Shown piece by piece: positions 16,650 through 25,836 of a stretch of DNA of 64,000 nucleotides. The stretch covers positions 62,001-126,000 of the forward strand of contig JAPLDQ010000003.1 in assembly GCA_026391675.1 (NCBI GenBank), given 5' to 3'. The stretch comes from Bacteroidota bacterium (GTDB lineage: Bacteria; Bacteroidota; Bacteroidia; Bacteroidales; JACABE01). A model generated the notes under the pieces. That model ran no database searches, had not been told where the DNA came from, and saw only the letters and a list, made by a program, of their open reading frames with translations. Position 1 is the first letter of the stretch. Every line of letters starts with the position of its first letter. A program made the position numbers and the translations under genes.

Positions 16650-17436
16650 AAGAAAAAATTAATCTTGTTTGTATTTTTTCATTATCATTTAATTCAAGAT
16701 GATTCGTTTTAAAATCATTAAACTGAGGCAAACAACTTAAATTAATCCAGAATCCATCTGTAAAATACGAAATACACGGACCTGCTGAAAAAACAAAATA
16801 TTGCCATTTATTATCTTCAAAAACATTCTTGTTTAGCAATTCAAAACCTAAAGAAAAATTATGGTTTATCTTATAAGACAATGCGTAATTCAGAAACAGG
16901 CTTACTTCCTTTTCTCTTTCAATATCAATTTGATTTGCATTACTTATAAATTCATTTTTAAATTCAAATTCTGAGGATATGTTAAAAGCCTGAACAAAAT
17001 TTCCCATTTGCTTATCAAAAATCAGTTTTGTTTCGATTTCAAAAACATCGGGACTCAAGAAATATTCTAAATAAATTGCAGAACCGAAAGCATTTACAAC
17101 CGGATCCGATAATTTTAATTTCCATTCATTTGCAAAACTATAATTGTTTTCGGAGAATAATGACTGGATATTATTAATTGTTTCAATACCTTTAGCATAA
17201 CCATAATTTAAATAAAATGCTGTTTGTAAATTTTTCCCTAAACCTAATTCAAATTCAAGTGTGTGATCAAATGCACGATAATAATTATCCCTTGAATTTC
17301 GCATAGTAGTCCATACTTCTAATTCTTTATTCCCTTTGTTTAAAACATTGCTTTGATAAGTATAAGTAAATAAACGGTCCTGTGCATGAATTTGAAATGC
17401 ACTAAGTAAAATTGTAAAGAATAATATTTTTTTCAT
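16639..17436 (-). CDS. Outer-membrane beta-barrel protein coupled to a cytochrome c
   Basis: A 265-residue protein with a signal peptide (site near IHAQ, residues 16-19), alternating hydrophobic/polar strands rich in Tyr, Phe and Asn, and a C-terminal phenylalanine (FSYAF), the usual end of an outer-membrane barrel. No named domain is recognised. It is translated just before the cytochrome c lipoprotein, with an 11-base overlap, suggesting that a haem protein and a barrel act together at the envelope, for example in electron transfer or in sensing. This functional link is an inference from gene order. Confidence 0.65.
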   Translation of the reverse strand: MKKILFFTILLSAFQIHAQDRLFTYTYQSNVLNKGNKELEVWTTMRNSRDNYYRAFDHTLEFELGLGKNLQTAFYLNYGYAKGIETINNIQSLFSENNYSFANEWKLKLSDPVVNAFGSAIYLEYFLSPDVFEIETKLIFDKQMGNFVQAFNISSEFEFKNEFISNANQIDIEREKEVSLFLNYALSYKINHNFSLGFELLNKNVFEDNKWQYFVFSAGPCISYFTDGFWINLSCLPQFNDFKTNHLELNDNEKIQTRLIFSYAF

Positions 17437-17607
17437 CAGTTAAAAAATTTTATTGAGACTATATTCAATGTAATAGTTATGTTAAATATATCGGTTTGTT
17501 ATAATTACATTCATTATTTAGAATAAATATAAATAAATCTTAAACAAATAAACAAATAAAACTTAATATTTGTTTATAAAAACAGGAAAATAAAGGGAAT
17601 GGAAAGA

Positions 17608-18063
17608 TTATTTTTTAAGATTGGATTCATAGCATTTAATCCAGTCGTCAATAGTCATTTTACGACAAAGTGCTGCTATTAAGTCAAACGGAATGTTTTC
17701 AGGTTTTTTAAAACGGATACAACTTTTACCAATATCTAATTTAGCAGTTGAATATAAAGGATATTCCGTTGTAAACCAGGATAATAATGCAGGGTTTGCA
17801 TATAATCCCATATGATAAATGGCAATAAAATTCTTTTGTGATGCAATATACATAAAAGGTAATGCCTGTTTGGGATTGCAGTGATATCCCTTCGGATAAA
17901 TTGAATGTGGTACAACATAGGCTATCATTCCATAATCAATAATTTCTTCATAGCCTTCAGGCAGGTTTTCCTGAATAGTTTTACGTAATATTTCTATTGC
18001 TGTTTTCCTTTCATCAGGTAATTGAGCAGTGTATTGCTCAGGTGTTGTTGCTTTTATCTGCAT
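17608..18063 (-). CDS. DUF1801 family protein (YdhG-like)
   Basis: A 151-residue cytoplasmic protein of the DUF1801 family, fold related to frataxin/YjbR. Landmarks are YIAQLP-like YTAQLPDERKTAIEILRKTI at the start, EIIDYGMIAYVVP, the FMYIASQKNFIAIYHMGLY core and the GKSCIRFKKPENIPFDLI segment near the C-terminus. Members are widespread, with no established biochemical role. The gene is followed by no obvious terminator; 11 bases separate it from the upstream DUF6515 gene, so the two may be cotranscribed. Confidence 0.8.
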   Translation of the reverse strand: MQIKATTPEQYTAQLPDERKTAIEILRKTIQENLPEGYEEIIDYGMIAYVVPHSIYPKGYHCNPKQALPFMYIASQKNFIAIYHMGLYANPALLSWFTTEYPLYSTAKLDIGKSCIRFKKPENIPFDLIAALCRKMTIDDWIKCYESNLKK

Positions 18064-18074
18064 AATTTAATAAT

Positions 18075-18671
18075 TTAATCTCCAAGTTTTGCAACGACTT
18101 CATACTGAATACCATTTTCAGTTTTTATTGCTTTATACAATAAATTATCCAGTTCGTAATATTTTTTCCCGTTAATTTTCACTTCCGGTATATTTTCAGC
18201 AGGCAAATCAGAAACAATTGTTCCAACTAAAGGTTCAACCGTTTCAAATTGATTATCAACTGGTTTATAATAAACACCTTTATAATAATAATGTGGCAAT
18301 CCGCCAATTACAATACTATAATAACCCCCTGGTAAAATACTCAATCTGACACCGATAGGAGTTGTAACCAATCTGTAATTATTATCATAATAATCATAAA
18401 ATAAACCATTGCTGTAAAAATAGTTTTTCCCTTTATATATAAAACTGATATATTCAACAGATAAAGAAGGAATTGGGTTAAATCGCTTTTCGCTGACAAT
18501 TACAACTCTTTCTCTTGGGAAACGATGCATTCTGACCATTTTAATTCCGCTCTGGTATCGCCTGTGAAAATGGCCACCTCTTCCAACACTATGCCATCTC
18601 TGAGCAAAACTATTGTTATTCAATAATAAGATTGAAAAAAATAGGATTACTATGATAAATTTTGTTTTCAT
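18075..18671 (-). CDS. Exported DUF6515-type protein
   Basis: A 198-residue exported protein. The signal peptide ends near SFAQ (residues 21-24); an arginine/histidine-rich stretch (GGHFHRRYQSG) follows. The rest consists of repeated short strands rich in Tyr and Gly (GKNYFYSNGLFYDYYDNNYRL, PHYYYKGVYYK, GKKYYELDNLLYKA) with PIGVRLSILPGG and LVGTIVSDLP, the pattern of the DUF6515 family found in Bacteroidota. Function unknown; probably periplasmic or surface exposed. Confidence 0.7.
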   Translation of the reverse strand: MKTKFIIVILFFSILLLNNNSFAQRWHSVGRGGHFHRRYQSGIKMVRMHRFPRERVVIVSEKRFNPIPSLSVEYISFIYKGKNYFYSNGLFYDYYDNNYRLVTTPIGVRLSILPGGYYSIVIGGLPHYYYKGVYYKPVDNQFETVEPLVGTIVSDLPAENIPEVKINGKKYYELDNLLYKAIKTENGIQYEVVAKLGD

Positions 18672-18724
18672 ATTATTAAAATAATCAAAAATAATACCAA
18701 ACTTCAGCTATTTATCTTAAAAAA

Positions 18725-21202
18725 TCAAAATCTTAAAGCGGCTGACAAAATAAAGCCCCTGGGTATCTGAATATCTATCGCTTTACGTTTTCCTTCGTCG
18801 GTTAAGGGTGGGAAAGTTGCTTCAGCCAATTGAAATCCAAGATCTAAAAGGTTATAGAAACTTAGGTTAATATCAAGTAATTTATCTTTCAGGAAGAAAG
18901 TATATTTACAACGCAACTCCGTATTGTAAAAACAGTCTTCCCTGCGTGAGGTTTCTCCTGTAAACGAATTATCTCCTTTAACATTATTGTTCCAAATGGC
19001 AATTTGATTATTTCCGCTGGCATCGCTTGAGCTTTTTGTACCAAAAGCGTTAAATGGCTGTCCGTCTTTATATTTATATTGAAAAGCCATAGTAAGATGC
19101 CTGTTTATGGCATAAGAAATTAATAATCTGCCAAAGTATGAACGATCCACATCCATTCGACCCAGATAATAAAAATAAGAATTTGGATTAGCCATACTTT
19201 CAGTAAGAACACTAAAATTGTTTTGCAGCACACCATTTCCAAGGGCTCCGAAACCTTCAACCCTGTTTGTTGTAATTGAAGCACATATATACAATTTCTT
19301 ACCCTGGTATTCATATTTTATATTTAAGCAAGTAACGAAAGGATTATCCCATAATACAGAGTTGTCCTTGGTTCCTTCCATCATTTTCTCGGAATAATTA
19401 TTTACAGCAGTATAATTTACCACTCCATTATTGAGAAAATAAATTTGTCTGTTGTCAGGGGGATTCTGGGAATACATACCAATATTTACCGGGTCAGAAT
19501 ATTTGCCATAGGCTGAGGCTTCTGCATCATAAGTGATACCCCATAAATTCCTATATTGGCGATATTGTGCGGATATGGTAAACAAGCTGCGCTTTCCCAC
19601 TCTTATTTCTACAGGAATATCGAAATAGAATTCATAGGGTTGTTGAATTCCATCGCTGATATGATGGTATTTACCTCCGGTAGTAGTGAATAAATCGCCT
19701 TTTTCGTTCGATTGAAACTGCTTATCATTATTAATATCATGCCAGTAATAGGTTAAACCATTCATATAATCAGCTGAAAAAAACCGGATATAATCAGCAT
19801 CGAAAGGTATTTGCTTTTTCCCGAACAAAACTGAAACTTTAATTTTTGGCAATAGCTGGAAAGTTGTATTAAACGCAAACTGCCACGAAGGTTTTATAAA
19901 TGTATTGGATGCAACACTAAAACCATCCAGGGTAATATCAAATTCAGCTTTTAAATTAATCCTTTTATTATTAAAAAACTTTTCATACTGTAAGCCCAAC
20001 GCATTACTTAATAAAGCAGAAGTAAAGCTTTTATGCTGCCATTCCGTATAGTACAATGACATGTAATTGGTATCGGTTGGCTGATAATAAATTGTATTAA
20101 AAGAAGAATTCTGCTTAGGATTAAATTGCATTAAGGCATTTGAAAATTCAGCCTGTATTGAAAATAAATCGTTTAATTTTTTCTTTTGTTTATGATTTAT
20201 TGATAGCTCAACAATGTTCTCATCTGCATACCAGGGTTCCAACCCTTCACCTTCAATATCAACATAATTTCTGGAGAAATTAGCCGTATTATGCGAAATA
20301 TTTTTCAAAGACAAATTTAAACCGGTGGTATAATAATCTTTCATCTTTCCATATAAAGATAAATTTATACTTTTAAGTTTAGCAGTTTCATTTTGGGCAT
20401 AATAATATTCGCTAAACAGCTGATCTCTTTCTAGATAGGTAAATAGGTATCCATTGTAATCAAATAATTTATCAGCAATAACAGGTAAATTACCATCAAC
20501 ATGAAACTGAAGATAATTTTCGGGGTAATAACTGTTTATTCCTTTATAGTCAAAGCCTGTAAGCATATGCTGACCGGCATTAAAATAAAAACTCTGGTAT
20601 AAATTTCCTTTTTTAGTTTCGATAATATTATGTAACATCAGTAAAATATTATCTTCAACACGTTTGCGAAAATTAATAGGAGTTCCGTACAAGCGCTGAT
20701 AAGGCGAACCATGACCGGCAATAGTATTAATGATATAGTCTGCATCATCCATTCGATCTCCTAATGTACCATGATTCCATTGAATATAAGCCTTTTGTCT
20801 GTCATTATCATTAGAAAAAAACTGAACTGAATTATTATAGATATCTATACTGACATCATTATCAAACAAATAGGGCTTATGCAATGCATTACCGGGAAAA
20901 TACAAATCATTTATTTTAAAATTGTTAAAATAATATTGATTCCATTTATAGCTTCCACCATTTATAGAAAAAGTATAGGGTTGAGGTTGAGAAAAGTCTC
21001 CTGCTGTTTCAATCTGATGAATGGTATAATCACAATAATTATCAATATAATGTTCAAAATTAGTATGTAAATACCATTTTTCAAAAAACTCTTTATGTGT
21101 TATATTACGGGTTGGAAATGACAATGAATCTGTTGATTGTGAATACAATAAATGCAATTGAAGTACAAAAACAAATGATATTATAAAACTAATTTTAAGC
21201 AT
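18725..21202 (-). CDS. Large outer-membrane barrel, TonB-dependent-receptor-like
   Basis: An 825-residue exported protein. Signal peptide ends near LYSQ (about residue 22). Residues 80-130 (SINGGSYKWNQYYFNNFKIND and the following segment) resemble a TonB receptor plug, and the remaining 650 residues have the aromatic, amphipathic strands of a 20-plus-strand barrel ending in AALRF. The N-terminal carboxypeptidase-like domain typical of SusC-type receptors is absent, and I see no clear TonB box. It might import an unknown ligand or act as a non-TonB barrel. Start chosen at the ATG 21202 (the codon before is TTG). No SusD partner is adjacent, arguing against a polysaccharide locus. Confidence 0.65.
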   Translation of the reverse strand: MLKISFIISFVFVLQLHLLYSQSTDSLSFPTRNITHKEFFEKWYLHTNFEHYIDNYCDYTIHQIETAGDFSQPQPYTFSINGGSYKWNQYYFNNFKINDLYFPGNALHKPYLFDNDVSIDIYNNSVQFFSNDNDRQKAYIQWNHGTLGDRMDDADYIINTIAGHGSPYQRLYGTPINFRKRVEDNILLMLHNIIETKKGNLYQSFYFNAGQHMLTGFDYKGINSYYPENYLQFHVDGNLPVIADKLFDYNGYLFTYLERDQLFSEYYYAQNETAKLKSINLSLYGKMKDYYTTGLNLSLKNISHNTANFSRNYVDIEGEGLEPWYADENIVELSINHKQKKKLNDLFSIQAEFSNALMQFNPKQNSSFNTIYYQPTDTNYMSLYYTEWQHKSFTSALLSNALGLQYEKFFNNKRINLKAEFDITLDGFSVASNTFIKPSWQFAFNTTFQLLPKIKVSVLFGKKQIPFDADYIRFFSADYMNGLTYYWHDINNDKQFQSNEKGDLFTTTGGKYHHISDGIQQPYEFYFDIPVEIRVGKRSLFTISAQYRQYRNLWGITYDAEASAYGKYSDPVNIGMYSQNPPDNRQIYFLNNGVVNYTAVNNYSEKMMEGTKDNSVLWDNPFVTCLNIKYEYQGKKLYICASITTNRVEGFGALGNGVLQNNFSVLTESMANPNSYFYYLGRMDVDRSYFGRLLISYAINRHLTMAFQYKYKDGQPFNAFGTKSSSDASGNNQIAIWNNNVKGDNSFTGETSRREDCFYNTELRCKYTFFLKDKLLDINLSFYNLLDLGFQLAEATFPPLTDEGKRKAIDIQIPRGFILSAALRF

Positions 21203-21225
21203 CAAATAAGTTAAAAATTAAATTG

Positions 21226-21233
21226 CAAATGTA
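21226..21233 (-). promoter_or_regulatory. -7 promoter element for the TonB-receptor-like gene
   Basis: Minus-strand TACATTTG, an exact TAnnTTTG match, 24 bases before the start at 21202; no TTTG at the expected -33 spacing. Confidence 0.4.
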
Positions 21234-21347
21234 AATAAAAATATAACAGTTTTTATAAAAGTATGAACTATATAATTCTGAACAAAAAAATTGCTAAAAA
21301 CATAGCTATTAAATTGTTAAAAATAGAAATGATATTTAAATATAGTG

Positions 21348-21355
21348 TATTTTTG
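21348..21355 (+). promoter_or_regulatory. -7 promoter element for the M6 protease gene
   Basis: TATTTTTG is an exact TAnnTTTG match, 40 bases before the ATG at 21395. The -33 element is not evident. Confidence 0.45.
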
Positions 21356-21394
21356 CAAACTTTAATTTAACTTAAAATAGAGAATCTGATTTAT

Positions 21395-24067
21395 ATGAAA
21401 AAAAATTCTTATTTTTTGCTTTGCTTATTTTTAATCCTTTCCGGATTTATCATGAGTAATAGAGCAATTGCAGTTTCTGCATACCCTTATCCTGTAGAGT
21501 TTACACAACCCGATGGGTCAAAAATCATGATAAAAATGAAAGGGGATGAACGTGTTAGATGGGCAGAAACGCTGGATGGTTATTCTGTCATCTTTAACAA
21601 AACAGGTACCTATGAATATGCTGTGCTGGATATTGATAATAATATGATTCCTTCTGGTAAACAAGCAAAAAATGAAGCAAACAGAAGTTTGAAAGAAAAA
21701 AACTATTTAAGTTCTATCCCAAAAGGCATTCATTATTCAGCTACTCAGGTTCAGCAGTTTAAAATGGCATGGAATGTTTACCTTACCGAAGCTACCAATG
21801 TATTTCCAACAACAGGAAACAGAAATCTGGTATGTATATTAATCGGGTTTACTGATGTACCCTTTACCAAAACAAATGCTGATTTTAACAACCTATTTAA
21901 TCAGATAAACTACACAGTTGACGGAGCTACAGGAAGTGTTAAAGATTTTTATCTCGAAAATTCCTATAATAAGTTAAACCTTACCATTACAGTTGCCGGG
22001 CCTTACACTGCAGCTCATAATATGGCTTATTATGGTGCAGATAATGGTTCTAACCATTCTATAAGAGCGGGAGAATTAATTACAGAAGCTGTAAATGCTG
22101 CCAATCCTACTGTTAATTTTGCCAATTTTGATAATGATAACAACGGAAGTGTTGACGGCGTTTATGTAATCTTTGCAGGTTACGGTCAGGAAGCCGGTGC
22201 TTCTACAGATGCCATATGGTCTCATGCATCAAGCATTCCAACATTAACATTAGATGGTAAAACAGTCAGTAAATATTCCTGTTCACCTGAATTCAGAGGG
22301 AATACCGGTGGATATATCACCCGTATCGGTGTTATCTGCCATGAATTCGGTCATGTTCTGGGTGCACCTGATTATTACGATACAGATTATGCAACCAATG
22401 GTCAATATGACGGAACAGGTGACTGGGATTTAATGGCAGGTGGTTCATGGAATAATGGAGGCAGAACCCCCGCACATCATAATGCATATACCAAAACCAT
22501 GGTTTACCATTGGGCAACAGCAACAGTTCTCAGTTCAGCTGCATTAAAGACCTTACATAATTCTATTGACGACACAGCCAGCTTTTATCGCTATAATACA
22601 GCAACTTCAAATGAATATTTCCTCATGGAAAATCGTCAGCAACAAAAGTTTGATGCATTAATTCCAGGTCATGGATTGTTGATTTATCATGTTGACGGAA
22701 ATGCTATGACAGGAGCCATCAATGCTGGCAGTCATCAGGGAATGTATCCTGTTTGTGCCAATGCAGGCGGAAATGCGCCAACAACCTATGGAACTATTAA
22801 TGGAACAGGTTGCACTTTTCCTGGGTCTGGCAGTAAAACCAGTTTTACAGATGTCACTACACCCAATTCAAAATCATGGGCTAATGCAAATACAAACAAA
22901 CCCATTACAAACATAACCGAAGACAATACAAATAAAACAATTTCATTTGCCTTTATGGGTGGATATACCTGCACCATGACAACAGTCCAGGCATCGAATT
23001 TAAGCTTCAGCAATCTTACTACAACATCAATGACGGTAAGTTGTACCAGAGGTAATGGGAATAAACTATTAATCCTGGCAAGAGAAGGTACTGATGTTTT
23101 TGTAACATTACCAGTTGGTTCTACTTATATTGCTAACAGTGTTTTTGGCAGCGGTCAGCAAATTGGTACCGGTAATTATGTAATTTATAATGGGACGGGA
23201 AATTCGGTAAATATTACAGGATTAACCCAGGGAACAACTTATTATTTTGCCTGTTATGAATATAATACAGCTGAAAATTGCTATTTAATACCTGCTTTAG
23301 CGGGAAATAAAACCACCAATTATATTGCACCTTTAGCAGCCGGTGCAATTAGTGGCGATACCAATGTATGTGTGGGCGAGAACAATGTTACATTTATTGT
23401 TCCAACAATAACCTATGCTACAAATTATACCTGGACATATCCCAATGGTGCCAATGGTTACAGTAATACAAACGGTATTAATATCAATTTCGGCAACAAT
23501 GCAGTATCGGGATATATAACAGTTACAGGTAGTAATCCTGCAGGAAGCAGTAATACAGCCTCCATTTATGTGAATGTAAATCCAATACCACCTACACCTG
23601 TAGTTACACAAAATGGGAATATGCTGATATCCAGTTCAACAATTGGCAACGAATGGTTTGATCAATCAACAGGTCCAATATCAACAGATGCAAACTTTAT
23701 TCCAAATCAGTCGGGGAATTACTATGTGGTTGTAAATGTTAATGGTTGTGAATCTGCGCCTTCAAATATAATTACAGTAAATATTACCGGAATAAAGGAA
23801 AATAGCGAGAATCCTTTTGCTGTTCATATTTATCCGAATCCAAGTTCAGGTAATACTACATTAACATATACTCTGGATAAATCTGAGATAGTTAGTTTCA
23901 GTTTAACTGATATAACCGGACATGAAATTTATAAGACAAATTCTCAAAATCAAAATAAAGGAGAACATCAATTTAATATTAATGCGGCTCAACTAAGCGC
24001 CGGACTGTATATTTATAAATTACAAATCGGAAGTTCATTGCAAAAAGGAAAATTTATTGTAAAATAG
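21395..24067 (+). CDS. Secreted M6-family metalloprotease with T9SS sorting domain
   Basis: An 890-residue secreted protease. The signal peptide ends around residue 28 (AIAVSA). A pro-region resembling other M6 proteases (PVEFTQPDGSKI, DERVRWAETLDGYSV) precedes the catalytic domain, whose zinc motif HEFGHVLGAPD starts at His316. A fibronectin-like region (about 530-640) and a PKD-like region (about 645-730) follow, then a C-terminal type A sorting domain (IYPNPSSGNTTL at about 810, GLYIYKLQ and KGKFIVK at the end) that directs export through T9SS. It is expected to degrade extracellular protein, like immune inhibitor A relatives. Single-gene unit. Confidence 0.9.
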   Translation: MKKNSYFLLCLFLILSGFIMSNRAIAVSAYPYPVEFTQPDGSKIMIKMKGDERVRWAETLDGYSVIFNKTGTYEYAVLDIDNNMIPSGKQAKNEANRSLKEKNYLSSIPKGIHYSATQVQQFKMAWNVYLTEATNVFPTTGNRNLVCILIGFTDVPFTKTNADFNNLFNQINYTVDGATGSVKDFYLENSYNKLNLTITVAGPYTAAHNMAYYGADNGSNHSIRAGELITEAVNAANPTVNFANFDNDNNGSVDGVYVIFAGYGQEAGASTDAIWSHASSIPTLTLDGKTVSKYSCSPEFRGNTGGYITRIGVICHEFGHVLGAPDYYDTDYATNGQYDGTGDWDLMAGGSWNNGGRTPAHHNAYTKTMVYHWATATVLSSAALKTLHNSIDDTASFYRYNTATSNEYFLMENRQQQKFDALIPGHGLLIYHVDGNAMTGAINAGSHQGMYPVCANAGGNAPTTYGTINGTGCTFPGSGSKTSFTDVTTPNSKSWANANTNKPITNITEDNTNKTISFAFMGGYTCTMTTVQASNLSFSNLTTTSMTVSCTRGNGNKLLILAREGTDVFVTLPVGSTYIANSVFGSGQQIGTGNYVIYNGTGNSVNITGLTQGTTYYFACYEYNTAENCYLIPALAGNKTTNYIAPLAAGAISGDTNVCVGENNVTFIVPTITYATNYTWTYPNGANGYSNTNGININFGNNAVSGYITVTGSNPAGSSNTASIYVNVNPIPPTPVVTQNGNMLISSSTIGNEWFDQSTGPISTDANFIPNQSGNYYVVVNVNGCESAPSNIITVNITGIKENSENPFAVHIYPNPSSGNTTLTYTLDKSEIVSFSLTDITGHEIYKTNSQNQNKGEHQFNINAAQLSAGLYIYKLQIGSSLQKGKFIVK

Positions 24068-24115
24068 CGCAATAAATGAATAATATTGAATTCAAAAAAA
24101 ATATTTCGATAAAAT

Positions 24116-24146
24116 TTTGTAATTCAAGTAAATTTTTCTACTTTTG
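24116..24146 (+). promoter_or_regulatory. Complete Bacteroidota promoter for rpmE
   Basis: TTTG at 24116-24119, exactly 19 bases, then TACTTTTG at 24139-24146: a perfect match to the phylum consensus TTTG-N19-TAnnTTTG. Transcription should start near 24153, about 68 bases before the rpmE ATG, leaving a leader that might host control by ribosomal proteins. Confidence 0.85.
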
Positions 24147-24220
24147 CACTCCAAAATTTTTGCGAATAACGAAAATTGACAGAAATAAAAGATTATCAAA
24201 TACTTAAAAAATAATATCAA

Positions 24221-24487
24221 ATGAAAAAGGATATTCACCCAAAAGACTACAGATTCGTTGTATTTAAAGATATTTCCAACGATTATATGTTTATTACAAG
24301 ATCAACGGTTAAAACCAATGAAACCATTACATATTCTGATGGTAAAGAATATCCGCTTGTAAAACTTGAAATTTCCAACACTTCTCACCCATTTTTCACC
24401 GGAAAAATCAAATTGGTGGATACTGCAGGTCGTGTTGATAAATTTAAAACAAAATATCAAAAACATTTCGAAAAGAAAAACAACTAA
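24221..24487 (+). CDS. rpmE2: Ribosomal protein L31, type B
   Basis: An 88-residue ribosomal protein of the 50S subunit. The start [16 protein letters not shown] and the middle [11 protein letters not shown] plus [11 protein letters not shown] match the L31 family. No zinc-binding CxxC is present, identifying the type B (zinc-independent) form that many bacteria use when zinc is scarce; here it has a strong consensus promoter and its own terminator, suggesting constitutive high expression rather than zinc-controlled expression. The partner zinc-containing copy is not in the window. Confidence 0.95.
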   Translation: MKKDIHPKDYRFVVFKDISNDYMFITRSTVKTNETITYSDGKEYPLVKLEISNTSHPFFTGKIKLVDTAGRVDKFKTKYQKHFEKKNN

Positions 24488-24520
24488 GCCAGTAGATTGT
24501 TATCTTGTTAAAGAAAAATT

Positions 24521-24547
24521 AAAGCTCTTTTTTAAAGGGCTTTTTTT
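24521..24547 (+). terminator. Terminator after rpmE
   Basis: Stem AAAGCTCTTT (24521-24530) with AAAGGGCTTT (24534-24543), one G-U pair, a very short loop and a T-run to 24547; it ends the rpmE transcript. Confidence 0.8.
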
Positions 24548-24608
24548 ATTCAAAAATTTACTAGTTTTGATAAAAAAATAATTAGCCGCATTCAAAATTC
24601 TTAAAACC

Positions 24609-25793
24609 ATGAATTACATACTTTTTGATGATGCCTCACGTAATAATTTATTACCTATAGTATTTACCAGACCTGTTGCAGATATTAGAATAGGTATACT
24701 TACATTACGCGAAAAATGGGAAAAGTACCTGAATTGTAAAACTTCAACCCTTACTGAAGAATATTTAAGTAAAAAATATCCTACTTTACTTGAAAAAAAC
24801 AATTTTCTGATTAATGGGTCCATATTCCCAAGTGCCGAACTTATTGACGAATTACATAATTTAAAACCCAATCAGACGCTTAAAGCCGGTGATTGTGTTA
24901 TTGGATACAATATCAATAAGGAAGATTTTGAAAATACAGTTGATGATACAACTCCTTACGAAGAAATTGAATTAAAATCTCCCTATACAAAATTAAGCAA
25001 TGTATGGGAAATTTTTGCATTTAATGGTAATGAAATTATTTCAGATTTTGAATTAATAACAAAAAACAGAAAATCTGCAGTAGTTCCAACTACTAATAAG
25101 GTTGCAGGAAATCATCCCATCTTTATTGAAGAAGGCGCTAGAGTTGAGTTTTCGATACTTAATGCTACAGATGGGCCAATCTATATTGGTAAAGACGCTG
25201 AAGTTATGGAAGGATGCCTGATCAGAGGACCTTTTGCATTATGTGAAAGTTCAATACTAAAAATGGGAGCAAAAGTTTATAGTAATTCAACCATAGGTCC
25301 TCACTCAAAAGCCGGTGGTGAATTAAACAATGTTGTTTTTCTTGGCTATTCAAACAAAGCCCATGAAGGATTTCTGGGTAATTCAGTAATTGGAGAATGG
25401 TGTAATATTGGAGCTGATACCAATACTTCAAATCTTAAAAACACCTATGAAGAAATTAAACTCTGGAACTATCCATTACAATCGTTTGCCAGCACAGGTT
25501 TGCAATTTTGCGGTTTAATCATGGGTGATCATACCAAATGCGGAATAAATACCATGTTTAATACAGGAACGGTAGTTGGTGTTAATGCCAATGTTTTTGG
25601 TGCCGGTTTTCAGCGCAACTTTATTCCATCTTTTTCGTGGGGTGGCGTAAACGGAATTTCAACATACGATATCAAAAAAGCTATTCATGTAGCTGAAAGA
25701 GTTTACGAAAGAAGAAATCTGATTTTTTCTGATATTGATAAAGATATTCTTAATCATGTTTTTAACATGACCTACAAAAACAGAATGCTTTAA
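24609..25793 (+). CDS. GlmU-family sugar nucleotidyltransferase-like protein with left-handed beta-helix
   Basis: A 394-residue protein common in Bacteroidota and annotated as GlmU-like. The N-terminus (NYILFDDASRNNLLPIVFTRPVADIRIGI) is a diverged nucleotidyltransferase domain without the canonical LAAGxGTRM motif of GlmU. The C-terminal half has hexapeptide repeats (IGKDAEVMEGCLIRGP, IGPHSKAGGELNN, IGEWCNIGADTN) forming a left-handed beta-helix, followed by a SFSWG segment. It may transfer or activate a sugar phosphate for envelope polymers, but substrate is unknown and activity of the N-terminal domain is doubtful. It lies directly upstream of lon, 43 bases away. Confidence 0.75.
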   Translation: MNYILFDDASRNNLLPIVFTRPVADIRIGILTLREKWEKYLNCKTSTLTEEYLSKKYPTLLEKNNFLINGSIFPSAELIDELHNLKPNQTLKAGDCVIGYNINKEDFENTVDDTTPYEEIELKSPYTKLSNVWEIFAFNGNEIISDFELITKNRKSAVVPTTNKVAGNHPIFIEEGARVEFSILNATDGPIYIGKDAEVMEGCLIRGPFALCESSILKMGAKVYSNSTIGPHSKAGGELNNVVFLGYSNKAHEGFLGNSVIGEWCNIGADTNTSNLKNTYEEIKLWNYPLQSFASTGLQFCGLIMGDHTKCGINTMFNTGTVVGVNANVFGAGFQRNFIPSFSWGGVNGISTYDIKKAIHVAERVYERRNLIFSDIDKDILNHVFNMTYKNRML

Positions 25794-25836
25794 ACGAGCT
25801 GAATTAAAAAAAATACTTTAAAAATAGAAATAAATA

